Below the pieces are notes generated by a model that worked only from the letters and a program-made list of their open reading frames with translations, was not told where the DNA came from and made no database searches. Shown in pieces: positions 31,661-43,510 of a stretch of 56,678 nucleotides of DNA (positions within the stretch are counted from its first letter, which is position 1; each line of letters opens with the position of its first letter). This DNA is from Chara braunii (lineage: Eukaryota; Streptophyta; Charophyceae; Charales; Characeae): assembly GCA_003427395.1 (NCBI GenBank), contig BFEA01000004.1:1903346-1960023 (forward strand), in the 5' to 3' direction. The translations under genes and the position numbers were made by a program.

Positions 31661-32556
31661 CTCCAGGACGAAGACTCCCACAGTCTGTCGTGGCAGACGA
31701 CCGTCACCGCCAGCAGGTAGGTGCCTTCCCTTCTCCCCTCTCTACTATGACTCTCCACTTCCCTCTCTCTGTGTGCATTCCTCCGAAAGGTACCCGGCCG
31801 GCTTCTAGGGCCGGATACGTGCACTGTTTCTCACTTCCTTCCTCACACTCCTCTCCTTAGCGCATGTAATCTTTATGATGAACCGGGTGAATACGTGTGA
31901 GGCAGCGGACTGAAACCCACGACCACACCCACGCCCCACCATGTGCCATACACCACAGTTCCCACAATAGAATGCGGCCACATTGCGATATCCAAATCGG
32001 CCCCCTGCACTCGCTCAGTCGGTTGGCCGTAAGCAGCCCGTTCTCCCCCTCAAGAATCGTGCGCAACGCTCACCTTCTCCGTGCGCACTGGGCTACAGAG
32101 AGGGGCTCTTCCCCCGGACAGGATCGGCGGCTCATTATCCGAAGGTAAGTCTTCCACCCCGCGGCTGTCCATCCCGCCTCTCTACTTCGATAGGGTGTAT
32201 AACACGGGTGAACCTGCCCGCAAAAGGTGGCCAGAGTTGCTCTGCACTCAAACAATAACAACTTAACTACTCCCCTGGGCATCCGTTCCCCCCACTACCA
32301 TCGATAGGATGCGCGACACATCGAACAACAGGCAAGTCTCAAACCCCCCGGCTCGCTCCCACGCTGCTCCTCTCCGAATAAATGAACAAGACCGGAATGA
32401 ATCTTTCGGAAGACCCCGGCCAGGTGCACTCACCCTACTGGCTCCACCCCGGGGCGCAGCTCCTTACTATCATAACCCAAAATCTAACCATGGAACTCTC
32501 GATCCACCCCCGTCATCCTACTCACAGTACTCTAGAACCCCTGACTAGGATCGCTC

Positions 32557-32586
32557 CTCGCCCGTTTCCATCGCGAAATGGGCGAG
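32557..32586. repeat. hairpin with loop core TTTCCATCGCGAAA
   Basis: CTCGCCC (32557-32563) pairs GGGCGAG (32580-32586), with a G-T pair and TTT/AAA inside. A similar loop with other stems occurs in the right unit near 42959 and 43135. Confidence 0.6.
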
Positions 32587-35130
32587 TTATCCCTTCTTCT
32601 TACTCACCTCTCCCGCTGCCCGCCATAGCCCGACGCACCTCCTTTCTCTACTAACAACCAACTTGAATCTACTAACTTTCGTACTGATCCGTCTTCAGAT
32701 TCGGGGTCGCCACCCCCGAAAAAACCCCGTTTTACTCCTTTCACGTGATTCCGTAGGGAAACGAGGGGCCATCGTTCTTCCTCCGCCATCTCCCGATAGC
32801 CTCGCGCACCATGTCCTCCTACTAACCCCGTTTCTACTAACTCTTAATCCAGTCTATCTCCACTATGACGGTCGCCCGGGGTCAAAACCCCGGAATCACC
32901 TTTTGTCCCGCCCGTTCTCTTCAAGGATCGGGAGGATCTCATGTCTTTGGCTTCCTCCCGCTCGTTCCTACGTCCGCCATGGCTCCCCCCCCCCTTTCCG
33001 CATGCACCTAGCGCATTAACCCGGCCGGGTTCAGCCGGCTTCTCCTCCCCTCTGCTGCGCCCGCCACTCCGTGATCGTCCGCCCGTCTCCTCCTCACTGC
33101 GCTTCACCCCGCATGTACCTGCCGCAGGGTCCCCAACCGATTCATCTGTCTCCCTCGTTAGCTCCACCCTCTCCTCTTCACCGCACTTTCCCCTGTTAGC
33201 GCACCCCGACGACGTGCGGCCTACTGCACTAGCGCAACCACCGGTCAGTCGGGCCCGACTACGACTCCCGACCGTCTTTAGGGGAACTTCGGAGGGAACC
33301 AGCTACGAGCGGTCCAATTAGTCTTTCGCCCCTATACCCAAGTCCGACGAACGATTTGCAGGTCTCTATCGTTTCCCGCCTCCACAAAGAGCCTCCCCTG
33401 TTCAACTCAGGCCGAGCGGACCTCACTTCCTCCTAACGCCTGCTCCTCCGCATACACCCGACGCCTATCCCGTCCAAGTCCATTCACCCCCTTTCTACTG
33501 CGTCCGGCTTGCCCTTTCCGCCATCCTCACTCCGAAGGTACCCGGCTCCTACCCTCGTCTGGGTACATCCCCTGTTGCCTTGCTGCGGTAGGACGTGTAA
33601 CTGCACGCCAAATTCCCGATACCGCAAAACACACCAACCGCTACCGACAGCGGATCGAGATCACAGACGTCGAGCTCTACTAGAGAGTGTGTAACAACCC
33701 CCCCCTGTCGAATCAGCCAATGCTACTGATTCCCGCCTGCCCGTAAACTCCAGCTACCCCGAGGGAAAACTTCGGAAGTTAGTCCCTCGCCCCTACACCC
33801 TGCTCACCGACTAACGACTACGGCACTACCGCTGCGGGCCCCCAGCAATACCCGACGAGCGCCCCAAGATAAGCCAGAATGTTTGGCTTTACTCATCAAG
33901 TTCCATCACCTGGGTTCCGACACGGATTCGTACCCGGACAGTTCAACGGCGTGCCTACCGGGCTAGGGCCTTGGGTATCTGCACCGCCCGCTGCACTATC
34001 CGCCATGCCTTCCGCTGCGCCGTCCGCTGTACCTCCCGCTGCACCGTTCTCTGCACCGTGTCCCAAGACAAGCGGGACACGGTTAGAGCAGCTCTTGCGC
34101 CATCACGGAAACAGTTTGCAATTGCACTTCGAGCAACCCCGCGAACACCACACCCCTCGTGATCCCGTCGCCGCCTCGCGTCCTCGAACGGGATGCGATA
34201 AATAAAGCAAAAAGCGGGAGTAAAACAAAAATAAAAATAAAGTGAAATAAGAATTAATATCGGGGAGCAGCGACCGTTGGCGCCTCGTCAGTCCCTTGGA
34301 TCGGGCCCGCCGCCGCGCCTGTAAACAAAACCGGGGAGGGATAGCCCCACAGGGCCCTCAACCCCTTAGGTTTTCGCTCCAGGCTACCCTACCGCCGTCG
34401 CGCCGACGCCCGCCGGCCTCGATCTCCAAACCTCCATAGTAACAATCCGATGTCGTAACCTATAGAGCTATGCCCAAGCTTGAGACCCATATCCGCGGCG
34501 TGCCATATGAGGCGGTGCGGCGCTGCGCTCAGGGCCAGGGAAATTGGCCTGAGCCTCATCTCTGCCTACAACCGTGTGCGCGGCCGCCCACCGTCTGCGC
34601 CGACTCACCAATCTGTACCATGGCCGCCACTCGCGCCACCCCGCGTGCCAAGACCTATCACAGTCACACTGTCGCCGTCGACGTCGTCGTCCTCGCACTC
34701 GCGCTCGCCTCGGTCAGACGTACCAATCGACAAAAAATATCCCTAATTCCAGCTTAATCAAAAATCAATAAATATTACTAATATCATTAAACAAAACGAC
34801 CGATGCCCGTGCCGGCTCCATGATCAACAACAGAAAAGAATCACGCGCGTCTTAAACCTGCACGCCCACGCACTCTTTACTCTAGTCAACCATCCAGCCA
34901 ACGTAGATCCCAAACACAGCCGCGCCTAGCGCGGTATACTTAAACTTTGAACCAAAACTATCCCCTGTCACTTGCACAGACCAGGGCAGATACCCTCGTA
35001 AGGGTATTCGCACCGACAGCTTACCGGACCATATTAAGCGACGTCCCCGTCGCTTCGCAAAATTGAAAAGTTATCAGATGAACCAAGCTGCGGATGAAAG
35101 GAGGGACCAATCCAATTAATCGAGAATTTT

Positions 35131-36651
35131 GGGGCAAAAGCCTCCATCCATCTGTACTTACCCACCGGTATACCACCAACATATCACTGGGTCTTTAGTT
35201 ATCCCTCCTCTTTTTAGGATGAACCTCCCCATGACCTATTTAAAACACCTTCATTTTGAAGATGACTCTTCCAACAAAACCATATGAGCTCCTCTTTCCA
35301 AAAATTTGAAGGGGTCTTAACCCATAAAACTTTTCCAGTCATGGAAGTCACTGCCGCTGACAAGACCGTTTGCAGCCTCCAATACGGTTAGTGAAGGGTC
35401 CCTGACGCCGGCGGGTCTCCCTACCGCAGGGCACCTTTACTAGCCCTTTTTGTGATTAGGCAAACAAGACTGTTGATTCTGGCGGTTCGTCCCTTACCCT
35501 CCGCCGCGCACAAAACCCACTTGCGATTCACAACCAGGGGCCAAGACATGAGGGGTTTCTGATTCTGGCGGGTTTCCCGGCCGCAGGAGACGACCCTCAC
35601 CCGCAGCTGAGAACCAACAAGGTGAGATTCGCCGATTCTGGCCGAGGATAAAATCCTTCCCAAATCTTCCAGGCAAACATGGTCCTTTTCATCAGACTTT
35701 ATCACTCATAAGACAACTTACCATGCCATAAATCAATTTACTCACCTTGAAGGAGAGTCTTCCAACAACCAAAATCATCCTCTTTTTCCAAAAATCCAAG
35801 GGGATCTCAACATGGAGCAAAACACCCCCCCTCTCTCAAAATCACGAGGGGTCTCATTATAGAACAAAACACCCCAAAACATCCCCTTTTCCAAAATCCA
35901 AGGGGTCTCTTCATAGAACAAAACATCACTGAGAGACCATCTTATGGGTCTTCATCACAACTTAAACAATCAACAATCGGCATGGTGAAGCATTCGAGTC
36001 TCAAGGACTCATAAATCTTCTAGAAATCCTCACAACTTTTCACAAACGGATTGCACTTCCTTCCCTTACACTCTGCCCTATCAGCTGCCCGTAGGCATGT
36101 CGCACGAGTATACCGAGGAGTAGGCAGCTTTACATATCATACATTCACACATCCTTCACACAAAGCCAGCATTCATCAGGATAGGCCATACGCATGAGAG
36201 TGATAGTGATCGTCACAAAAATCAAGCCTCATAGGGTCTCCACTCAATATGTATATCAGGATAAAATATCCCTCTCGAAAACAACATAGGTACCCAGCTC
36301 TCACGTCCCACTCTGCTAGGTAACCCATGTCTCAAACACACGAGTACCTTGGCATATGCTCAAACATATACAAAAGCTCAAAGCAAGCAAGTTTATCCCA
36401 ACATGCTAACATATCACACATCTAGACGCAACTATCTAAACCACACCAAAGAAGGAAACAATTGATTCGTACGAACCAGTCTCCACTCACTCATTGCCTC
36501 CTGGCGTCACCTATATGGCTGAGCATTACCCCTATCTTCAGCCCAAGTTACTTTACTGGACCATTATTGCTAGAATTTCCCTCCAACCTGTTTTTCCTCT
36601 CCCGCAATCAACTCCCATGGTCTAAGTCGTCTGTCTCCAGTTGAGCCTAGA
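35131..36651. other. non-coding internal segment with short tandem repeats
   Basis: It lies between the left unit and the gag gene. Three diverged copies of a 55-bp block with CCAAAATCCAAGGGGTCTC and AGAACAAAACA lie at 35780-35935. Three copies of GATTCTGGCGGG lie between 35475 and 35645. No protease, RT or integrase motif is found in any frame. Confidence 0.55.
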
Positions 36652-37833
36652 CTATATCGGGTCGGTCGCATCTCTTCCCTTATCATTCCTTTTCTTTTCT
36701 TCCCTTCGGGCTCGTCCCGCTTCCTTACACCTGCGAGGCGTATGAACCGTCTTTCCGCAGTAATTACACACAATTTTTAACCACTGCTTTCGCCGCCTCT
36801 TACTTTTCTGGCTTGCCCAACTAGACGCCGGTACCATCTTCTTATCCCCACTTTCTCCCCTAGGATCGGGTGCAGCGGGAGGTTGGGCTACCCCAGCTTC
36901 TTCCTGGCTTTCTCGCTTTTTTTGCCCTTTCCTGCTTGGAATGTCAGTCGTCCTCTCGCAGGTAGGGATCACAACATTCTTTGCCTTCTTCTGCACATCT
37001 CCTTTCTTGGCAGGTGACTCACGTTTTCTCCCTTCACCCCGCCTATGATTCCGCTCACTCGCCTTACCATGCTTCCGAGGCTCATCTCCCATGCCTTCAG
37101 AGGTGTCAGCCGCCAATCCATCTGTCCTCTTGACAGCCTCATCCCTTTCACAGTCTCTTAACGCCTTCCTTCTTCTGGCTTCGCGTAGGATGTGGCAAAG
37201 GTACTGATCAAAATCTTCTCCCACAAAATTCTCTCGTATCTTATCCCATATAAGTCCTCCCGTCCAGCGGATCAGGTCTCGCTGCTCCTCACCCGTAAAA
37301 TGCATAAGGAAGAAAAAACACTTGTCATGTTCAGAAAGTCCCCAAACCTTGTGGGAAGCGCGCTCGTACTCCACCAGAAAATGCCTCGCTGACTTGTAGT
37401 CATATCGATCCATCTTCTCGAGGTCCTCTCTGGTCAACTGTTCCTCTCCCAGTCGGTACTTATTCCTCATGCCATTATAAAACTTCTTCCATGATAACCC
37501 TGCTTTTCTGATGACTCCACCGACATCCTCCTGTAGGTCAACATGGATATACCTTATGACCTCCTTCAACATTTGCTCCTCATTCCACTCACACTGGACC
37601 GCTATCTGCTCAAACTTACTAAGGAAGCTAGAGACATGGTTACTGTCGAAGAAACCGATCTCAACCTTGGGCATGTTGTCCCGCTCCCAGTCTCGTATGC
37701 TGAGCAAATCCACAAACTTCTCGGCCCCAATCCTTTCTTGAGGGTCCTCCATCTCGGGTTTTTTCGACCCCATCACCTGTCGAACAAAACAACGATCAGT
37801 TAGGGTCGGGACCCGAGATGGGTCACGTATCAA
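36652..37833 (-). CDS. retrotransposon gag-like protein with CCHC zinc knuckle
   Basis: An open frame of 393 codons; the real start may be an internal Met (MGSKKPEMEDP, residue 21). Residues 50-200 are helical and have FFDSNHVSSFLSKFEQIA, the ARHFLVEYERASHKVWGLSE stretch and MHFTGEEQRDLIRWT. They match the layout of Ty3-type capsid. Residues 200-330 are basic and low in complexity. Near residue 358 stands CNYCGKTVHTPRRC (C-X2-C-X4-H-X4-C), which binds nucleic acid in gag. No pol follows downstream (36,651 down to 35,131), so this is a gag-only unit or a domesticated gag. No stop interrupts it, in contrast to the gypsy gag at 15.2-16.3 kb. Confidence 0.8.
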   Translation of the reverse strand: MIRDPSRVPTLTDRCFVRQVMGSKKPEMEDPQERIGAEKFVDLLSIRDWERDNMPKVEIGFFDSNHVSSFLSKFEQIAVQCEWNEEQMLKEVIRYIHVDLQEDVGGVIRKAGLSWKKFYNGMRNKYRLGEEQLTREDLEKMDRYDYKSARHFLVEYERASHKVWGLSEHDKCFFFLMHFTGEEQRDLIRWTGGLIWDKIRENFVGEDFDQYLCHILREARRRKALRDCERDEAVKRTDGLAADTSEGMGDEPRKHGKASERNHRRGEGRKRESPAKKGDVQKKAKNVVIPTCERTTDIPSRKGQKKRESQEEAGVAQPPAAPDPRGESGDKKMVPASSWASQKSKRRRKQWLKIVCNYCGKTVHTPRRCKEAGRARREEKKRNDKGRDATDPI

Positions 37834-38028
37834 AATACAAACCTATCATACTAAACTTACCCCTACACCTGCCTTTGCAATACCATAGGTCTCGTATATT
37901 CTTATACTAGCAAGGTTCCTCAAGGCTAATCATAGGCCGACATTAGTGGTCACTACGGCAATAGGTAGTGAGAGGCCTATAGTCAAGTCTGACGGAGAGC
38001 ACTTTAGTAAGATGGTAAAAGGCTCCTT

Positions 38029-38748
38029 CTATCGTTCCACTGCTGCCCGTAACCCATCCCAGTCTCCGACTTCCTCATTTGGATCATGTGAAATGGCATA
38101 TACGTTAACTATATTGGCCGTGTTCCTGAGCCACTGACTGGAAGGCGAGAATTTTTTGTCTGAGTATAGGCCATATATCAATTCACAAGTATAGCGCCCA
38201 TATTCCCACCCTCGCGTCCTCAAAGCCGCTTCAACTACTGCTTCTACCCTCGCCTGCTCATCAAAACTCTTATCTATGAGGAACTCAGGCAGGATTACTC
38301 GTAGTGGAGCGGATGGAAGTCCAAACTCTCCAACGCACTTGACCTCTACATGGGTTAGTACTCGCTCTTCTCCGTCACGAGCCGCTTCCCTCGCCCGCTT
38401 AGCTGCAGCTGCCTCGGCTAACCCCAGAGGCTTAGCAGGCAGGCTTTCATGCCCCAGTGCCAATTCTATGCCATGCTCAACCCAAAAGATGGCAGAGGCG
38501 TACAGGGTCACCCTCACAATTGCGCATTCCTGCTGGTCATCGAACCCAGACTCAATCCAGACAAAGATGTCCGTGTCCATCATCACGCCCCACCATGATG
38601 AAATATACTCTCCGTCTCTGACTCGCCTGGGTAAAGATACCTCAAGCTTTCCCTCTTTCTCAATTGGTCCAAGCATACACGGGTCTTCCCGTGCATAAGG
38701 CATCCTGATTTGCCTTTCCTTTGTCTGGGTTCTGCTCATCACAAACAA
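38029..38748 (-). CDS. unknown 239-residue protein upstream of gag
   Basis: An intact frame with a Met start, 195 bp upstream of the gag frame on the same strand. It is mixed alpha/beta in look. It has MDTDIFVWIESGFDDQQECA, an Ala/Arg/Glu-rich helix (LAEAAAAKRAREAARD), THVEVKCVGEFGLPSAPLRV and WEYGRYTCELIYGL. I see no signal peptide, membrane segment or catalytic motif and do not recognise the family. The spacing to gag suggests one transcript or two exons of one gene. I cannot place splice sites with confidence. Confidence 0.6.
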   Translation of the reverse strand: MFVMSRTQTKERQIRMPYAREDPCMLGPIEKEGKLEVSLPRRVRDGEYISSWWGVMMDTDIFVWIESGFDDQQECAIVRVTLYASAIFWVEHGIELALGHESLPAKPLGLAEAAAAKRAREAARDGEERVLTHVEVKCVGEFGLPSAPLRVILPEFLIDKSFDEQARVEAVVEAALRTRGWEYGRYTCELIYGLYSDKKFSPSSQWLRNTANIVNVYAISHDPNEEVGDWDGLRAAVER

Positions 38749-39039
38749 ACGTCCAGCATGCGCCTTCCGTTATTTAAGCTGACGATCCCTACTTCTCTGG
38801 GAAAAACGATCCATCCATACAGACTAAATGGCCAGCCATGAGACAAATGCTGGACTGGAGACATTCATATAAATTTTTATAGACTTGATAAAATCCCAAA
38901 TATAACCCCAATAGAATGCCTCACACGAAATACTCCTGGAAAGGATATCTACTTAAACATATATCTTCATATACTCAGCCATAGCCTAGGCTTACAAGGT
39001 CTGACATCCATAGGTGAGTTCAATATATAACTCAGAGTA
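38749..39039. other. short non-coding leader before the right unit
   Basis: If the long units are LTRs, a primer site should lie here on the minus strand. I find no word like TGGTATCAGAG on it. Confidence 0.4.
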
Positions 39040-39049
39040 ACATCCTCAC

Positions 39050-39600
39050 AAAAAAAAAAATGGCATCACTTCCCTTAGGAAAAGTGTCTTTTCAGAGTTT
39101 ACACTAGCTCAAATATGAAAAAACTTTCAACTATAAAAAATCAAATTTTGCCTAACTCCCTGAATTAGTAAAACTTTGGGCAGCACTACCCTTAAAATAT
39201 GAGACTTTTTAGATTTTTACAAAGTCAATATGAGCTCAGAGATAATTTTTGAGTTCTATCAAGACAAAATTTAACTAACTCTTTCGATTTGTAGAAATTT
39301 CGACAACGTTTTCCGTAGGGAAAGTAGCTTTTCAAAATTTATACAAAGTTAAGTCCAAAATCTAGAATTAACTTGTACTTCCAAAAATTCATTTTTTGTC
39401 TAACTCCCTCAATTAGCAAAAATTTGGGCAACACTATGAGACTTTCCAAATTTTTATTAAGCCATATATGAAATTTAGACAAGCTGAACTTCTAAAAAGT
39501 CAAAATATGACTAACTTCTTCGTTTTGTACAAATTTCGGCAGCGCTTTCCGTAGAAAAAGTGGTTTGTCAATATTTATACAAGACCAAATATAACAAAAG
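39050..39600. repeat. five tandem units of about 115 bp
   Basis: The counterpart of 28842-29585, with one unit fewer. Units alternate GTAGAAATTTCGGCA and GTAAAACTTTGGGCA, as in the left array, so the alternation is older than the split of the two copies. Confidence 0.8.
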
Positions 39601-39870
39601 ATCCTAGAAAATGCAGAAATTGACCTACGTAAAATAAACTTAGCTTAAAAATGCAAGAATTGAAACTTACTCCTATGCTCTAGCACGTGGCGAACATCTA
39701 AAACAACTTCCTATGAAACTGAAACTCAAACTAAGTAGTGATCTCACTCAGCCACATTCAGGTCAAACCACAAAGGTAAGTACTCTCACCAGCTCAAGGT
39801 GAACTTGATTAACAATAGTTCGTAGTTTTTGAATGATTTATCCTTTATACCCAACTTTCATAAGGCTTAA

Positions 39871-40567
39871 AGCTAGACCACCCAATCTTATGGGGACCTA
39901 TTTAGCTCAGCCATCTATAACTTTTGTTTTCTTTGGGCATATGACTAGGTTGTCCAACCTAGTCGCCTTGAACTGTTTAAGTATCCAAGTTATATATAAT
40001 TGTCTGCACTTAGTCTTTCGAGGTAGCATATGATTGAATCGATCATCTTAAATCAAGGTTCATCCTGCCCCTTCTTACCACAAGTTTATTCTTAATTCAT
40101 ACTCTCTTCAATTAGTGATAAGCTATAGTAAGACCATCCAATCTTATGGGAAAATGCCTTACTAGCTTGTTCATAAATAAATAATATAAAAATATAAACG
40201 AGTTTATCTTTTTGGTTCCGGCATATGCGCGGCTCGAGACCAGATCACCCAGTCTTATGGGAACCTGTCGAGTCTTTGCCTGAATTCCCCCTCAGAATAA
40301 AACAAGAGAGGGTTAGGGTCATCGAATCTTATGGAACATGCCTAACTTTCTTTCAAAAATTAATAAAATATAATAAAATTCAAAGAAACAAGGCAACCAA
40401 GCCATCCAATCTTATGGAAAAATGCTTGGTCCCTAAAAGTCAAACATAGGCAACCCTCGTAAGTCAAAGCAACCAGACCACTTAATCTTATGGGAACCTT
40501 CCTGGTCCTTCAGGAAATCGAAAATAAATAGAACAATGGGTCCTCCAATCTTATGGAGACTCTCCCA
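39871..40567. repeat. array of nine hairpins with conserved loop CCAATCTTATGGGAAC
   Basis: At the same places as the left array, but with another loop word. Stems differ in each copy and pair: GACTAGGTT (39943-39951) with AACCTAGTC (39956-39964); AAGCT+AGTAAG (40120-40132) with CTTACTAGCTT (40158-40168); GGCTCGA (40231-40237) with TCGAGTC (40268-40274); GTTAGG (40312-40317) with CCTAAC (40341-40346); ACCAAGC (40396-40402) with GCTTGGT (40424-40430); ACCAG (40472-40476) with CTGGT (40502-40506). Two copies (near 40035 and 40537) are weak. Confidence 0.82.
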
Positions 40568-40873
40568 GCCTTTTATTGACCCAGTTAGACGCAAGTAATA
40601 CTACCTTCCTCCCACCTTTCCCCATATGCAACCTCTTTTTACAATCTGCTTTCATGTAAACAACAAAACTGAAACCGAACTTACACAAATTTTCCCTTAT
40701 TAATTAAATGTGAGTTATATTATGAAAGTCAAACTCAAAAACAATATGGGATGCACGCAATACACTCAGCCAAATTGTAGAAAGATGTACGAATATTGGT
40801 TATAACTAGGCTTATAGAAGGAGAACAATGATTACCTCTCAATTTCTTACTTGCAGAACTCGTCATGAGTTCT

Positions 40874-40950
40874 GGCAGAGCTCCCACAGTCGGTGGGCAG
40901 ACTCCCGACAGAATCTTAATGCGGTCCTACGGGTTGCAATCCCGTCTGCC
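40874..40950 (+). ncRNA. tRNA-like 77-base block
   Basis: The counterpart of 30808-30884. The T-arm is perfect here (ACGGG-TTGCAAT-CCCGT), and GGCAG pairs CTGCC at the ends. The anticodon arm has a mismatch. Function unknown. Confidence 0.35.
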
Positions 40951-42958
40951 GCCTTCCTCTCTGAACAAGATTAGACTTAGAGTAAAAAGGGCAGAAGGAG
41001 GGGGTTCAGACTCTCGAGATACAAAAGAGGGACCGACTCAACTCGCAGGAGAGGGCTTTGTAATCTACGTGCGCCTAAGGGCCCCGCAATGGCAGCCTAA
41101 ATATGCAACAACAACTTGGTTAACTGAAGTCAACCTTCGACCATCGGTTCCCTGATGATCTTTCAGTTCGCAACAGTAGACCCCCTTATTCAAGCCATAT
41201 CACTTATCCAGGTCACACTTCTCCGTGTCTGACCGAGACCCCAATGCGCAGACAAATAGGTCGCTTCTGAATAAAGTCCGGCCCTTACCCTGTGCTTTAT
41301 TCAAACTTTAGCATTATTGGACAAGGGCAACGCTATCTACCATCATGCATGAGTATAAGCCCTACGGTAATACTCAACAAACGATAATTTGTAAGTCGTG
41401 CGCAGCAACCAAATGTCGTAATAATACACATCGCAAAGGCAAGCAAAGGTGAGCAGGACACAACAGATCCTCATAGAATATTGCACACAGAGCAATCACG
41501 CGCAACAGCAGGGTTCTGTGGTCATGCACAATACTAAAACACGATTGTCACAGTCCGTACTCAGTAATGCACCGTCGGAACTTAATGACGCAGTAATGCA
41601 CAACGCAAAACATAACAACTCCACACAACATTTTATGAGCACATCAACACTAATGCGAAATAGTAGCTTCCTTCCAAAGATGCAGAATCATCACTCAAAT
41701 ACCCAGCGACAACCACAGACCGACTCAACCCTATGACTCGCTCCCAGCAAACGTCGTGTGCACGGTAGATGCAGCATACGCAGCAGCTGTATGCGCGGAC
41801 CGTACACAACTTTATTCCCCCCCCCCGTAGAAAATACTATTGAGAACAACCTCAACCCGAATGGTGATGCTGTAAAACCGATAACACAGCATAGCGGCTA
41901 TGAGAGTCATCAAGGTATTCCAGGATGGTTTACGTTTGCCAAGGGACAAGCAGCGACAAATATCATGTGAGTTCCTTTCTTCTATTGTTGCTCTTTCGTT
42001 TTCAATTCACCTCGTTCAAAAACTTGCCCAGGTTCATTGAGTGTGGGAAGGGGAAAATAAAACCACGACACACTTACACAAAAAATTGTCCCGCTCCGCT
42101 GTCCGTCGAATATGTAGAAGGAGAACAAATCGTTTTCTGGAAGCTGGTCAGGTACGCCCACTGCCTAGTCTCTTCTTCTGTCTGTCGCTCCCGCTTTTCC
42201 CACATACCCCGATCAATGGGATGGGCCAATCTGAATGATTCTTCCACTGGAATCATGGGAAGGTGAATGCTTTAGTTGCAACACCCCGCAAGCACGATCC
42301 GTATCACCGCAACTCGACCAATTCACTACTTTCTCGTTTTCCTTCCTCTTCCTTCCTTCTGCTGCCCGTTCCCCCCCACCATAGTATCGTGTATATGAAT
42401 GTACCTGGCCATTTGCTCGGCCAGGTTTATTCACAGTGAGGAGAGCTAAACCGCGGGAAGGAAAGACTCGGATCACGATGAGCTGCAATACTGAAGATGA
42501 TCAGTGTAATAGCAATGTAATCACTATCCGGATAAGGAGGTTTTCATGGTTGAGGAGACGACTTCTATTAGAATCGTGGCACCGAGTGACAAGATCACGA
42601 CCACGTCTTCAGCTACGAGTACGTGCATCGCTTTGCTGATAACGAAGTATGCAAAAAATGATAATGAATCTTCCGTTGAAATACGGATAGATACACTCAC
42701 TTTTCCTGCATGCTTTCCTCCCAGCCCGTAGACAATAGACTGCTTCACAAGCCGAGGATATGTGTTCACCATTCGCCTCGCTCAGTGTAAGAACCTCTTA
42801 CAACACATCCTCACTCGTCTGCCACATCCCATTTTTCAACACTCCGCACAATACTATTCCTTACTAATTCGTATTTTACTAATTTTAATAGCCAAAGTAA
42901 CAACATTAATGAAATCATCTCACCCCAAAACCTTTGTTTAGATCTCCGAGTCTACTCC

Positions 42959-43510
42959 ACTCGATTTCATTGAGAATCGAGTGATATCTTGATTCTTTAC
43001 TCCCACCATCTCTTTTTTTGTCATAGCTTAGCGCATCTTTTTTTTTTTCTAACTTCTACTACACCCTTCCTCGCACTAATCCGACTTCGGATCCAGGGTC
43101 GCCCACCCTAAAAACCTCCGGAACGGATCTTGGTTCGCCCGTTTTCATTAAAATCGGGCGAGCTACACAGTTTTCGGCTCCGTCATATCCACCATTGTTG
43201 TTACCCCACGCGATGTCATTCTCTACTAACTCTAATTTACTAACTTTCTCGTCGATCTGGCTTCATATTCGGTGTCGCCTGCCCTTAAAATCCCAATCTC
43301 AACTCTTCACTCGCCCGTCTTCGTTAAGAAACAGCTAGATCTGCCTTTTTCGATATCACCATATTCTGCATCCCACCATCTCGACTACCTTCACACACCC
43401 TCTAACACCTATCCCGACTAAACTGCTAGTTTCTAACAGAAACTAACAGCACCCGTGCATTCACGATGACGGAGAACCCCCACGAGGCACTCGATTCCGA
43501 TCGGAATCGG
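42959..43510. repeat. cluster of hairpins and an 18-bp palindrome
   Basis: CACTCGATT pairs AATCGAGTG around TCATTGAG (about 42959-42984). AGGGT pairs ACCCT around CGCCC (near 43095). CGCCCGTTTT pairs AAAATCGGGCG around CATT (near 43136-43160). CGATTCCGATCGGAATCG is a perfect palindrome at about 43489. The loops TTTCATTGAGAA and TTTTCATTAAAA are alike while the stems differ. Confidence 0.6.

Larger units (their letters stand above)
28840..35130. repeat. left copy of a 6.2-kb repeat unit (LTR-like)
   Basis: Colinear with 39,040-45,210 at an offset close to 10.1 kb. Shared anchors are the 120-bp tandem array, AAACCACAAAGGTAAGTACT (29731 and 39770), the tRNA-sized block (30808 and 40874), CAGTTCGCAACA (31097 and 41165), the GGGTCGCC hairpins (32700 and 43090), and AGGGTAT plus CAGCTTACC near the end. 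Identity ranges from near 85 percent to unalignable. The equal length and the gag between suggest giant LTRs. The divergence would instead suit two separate insertions or an old duplication. Confidence 0.7.

Noticed and set aside
33879-34205. Pro/Ala-rich plus-strand ORF in the left unit
   Set aside because: Coded by a short GCTGCACCG-type tandem repeat; no counterpart in the right unit.
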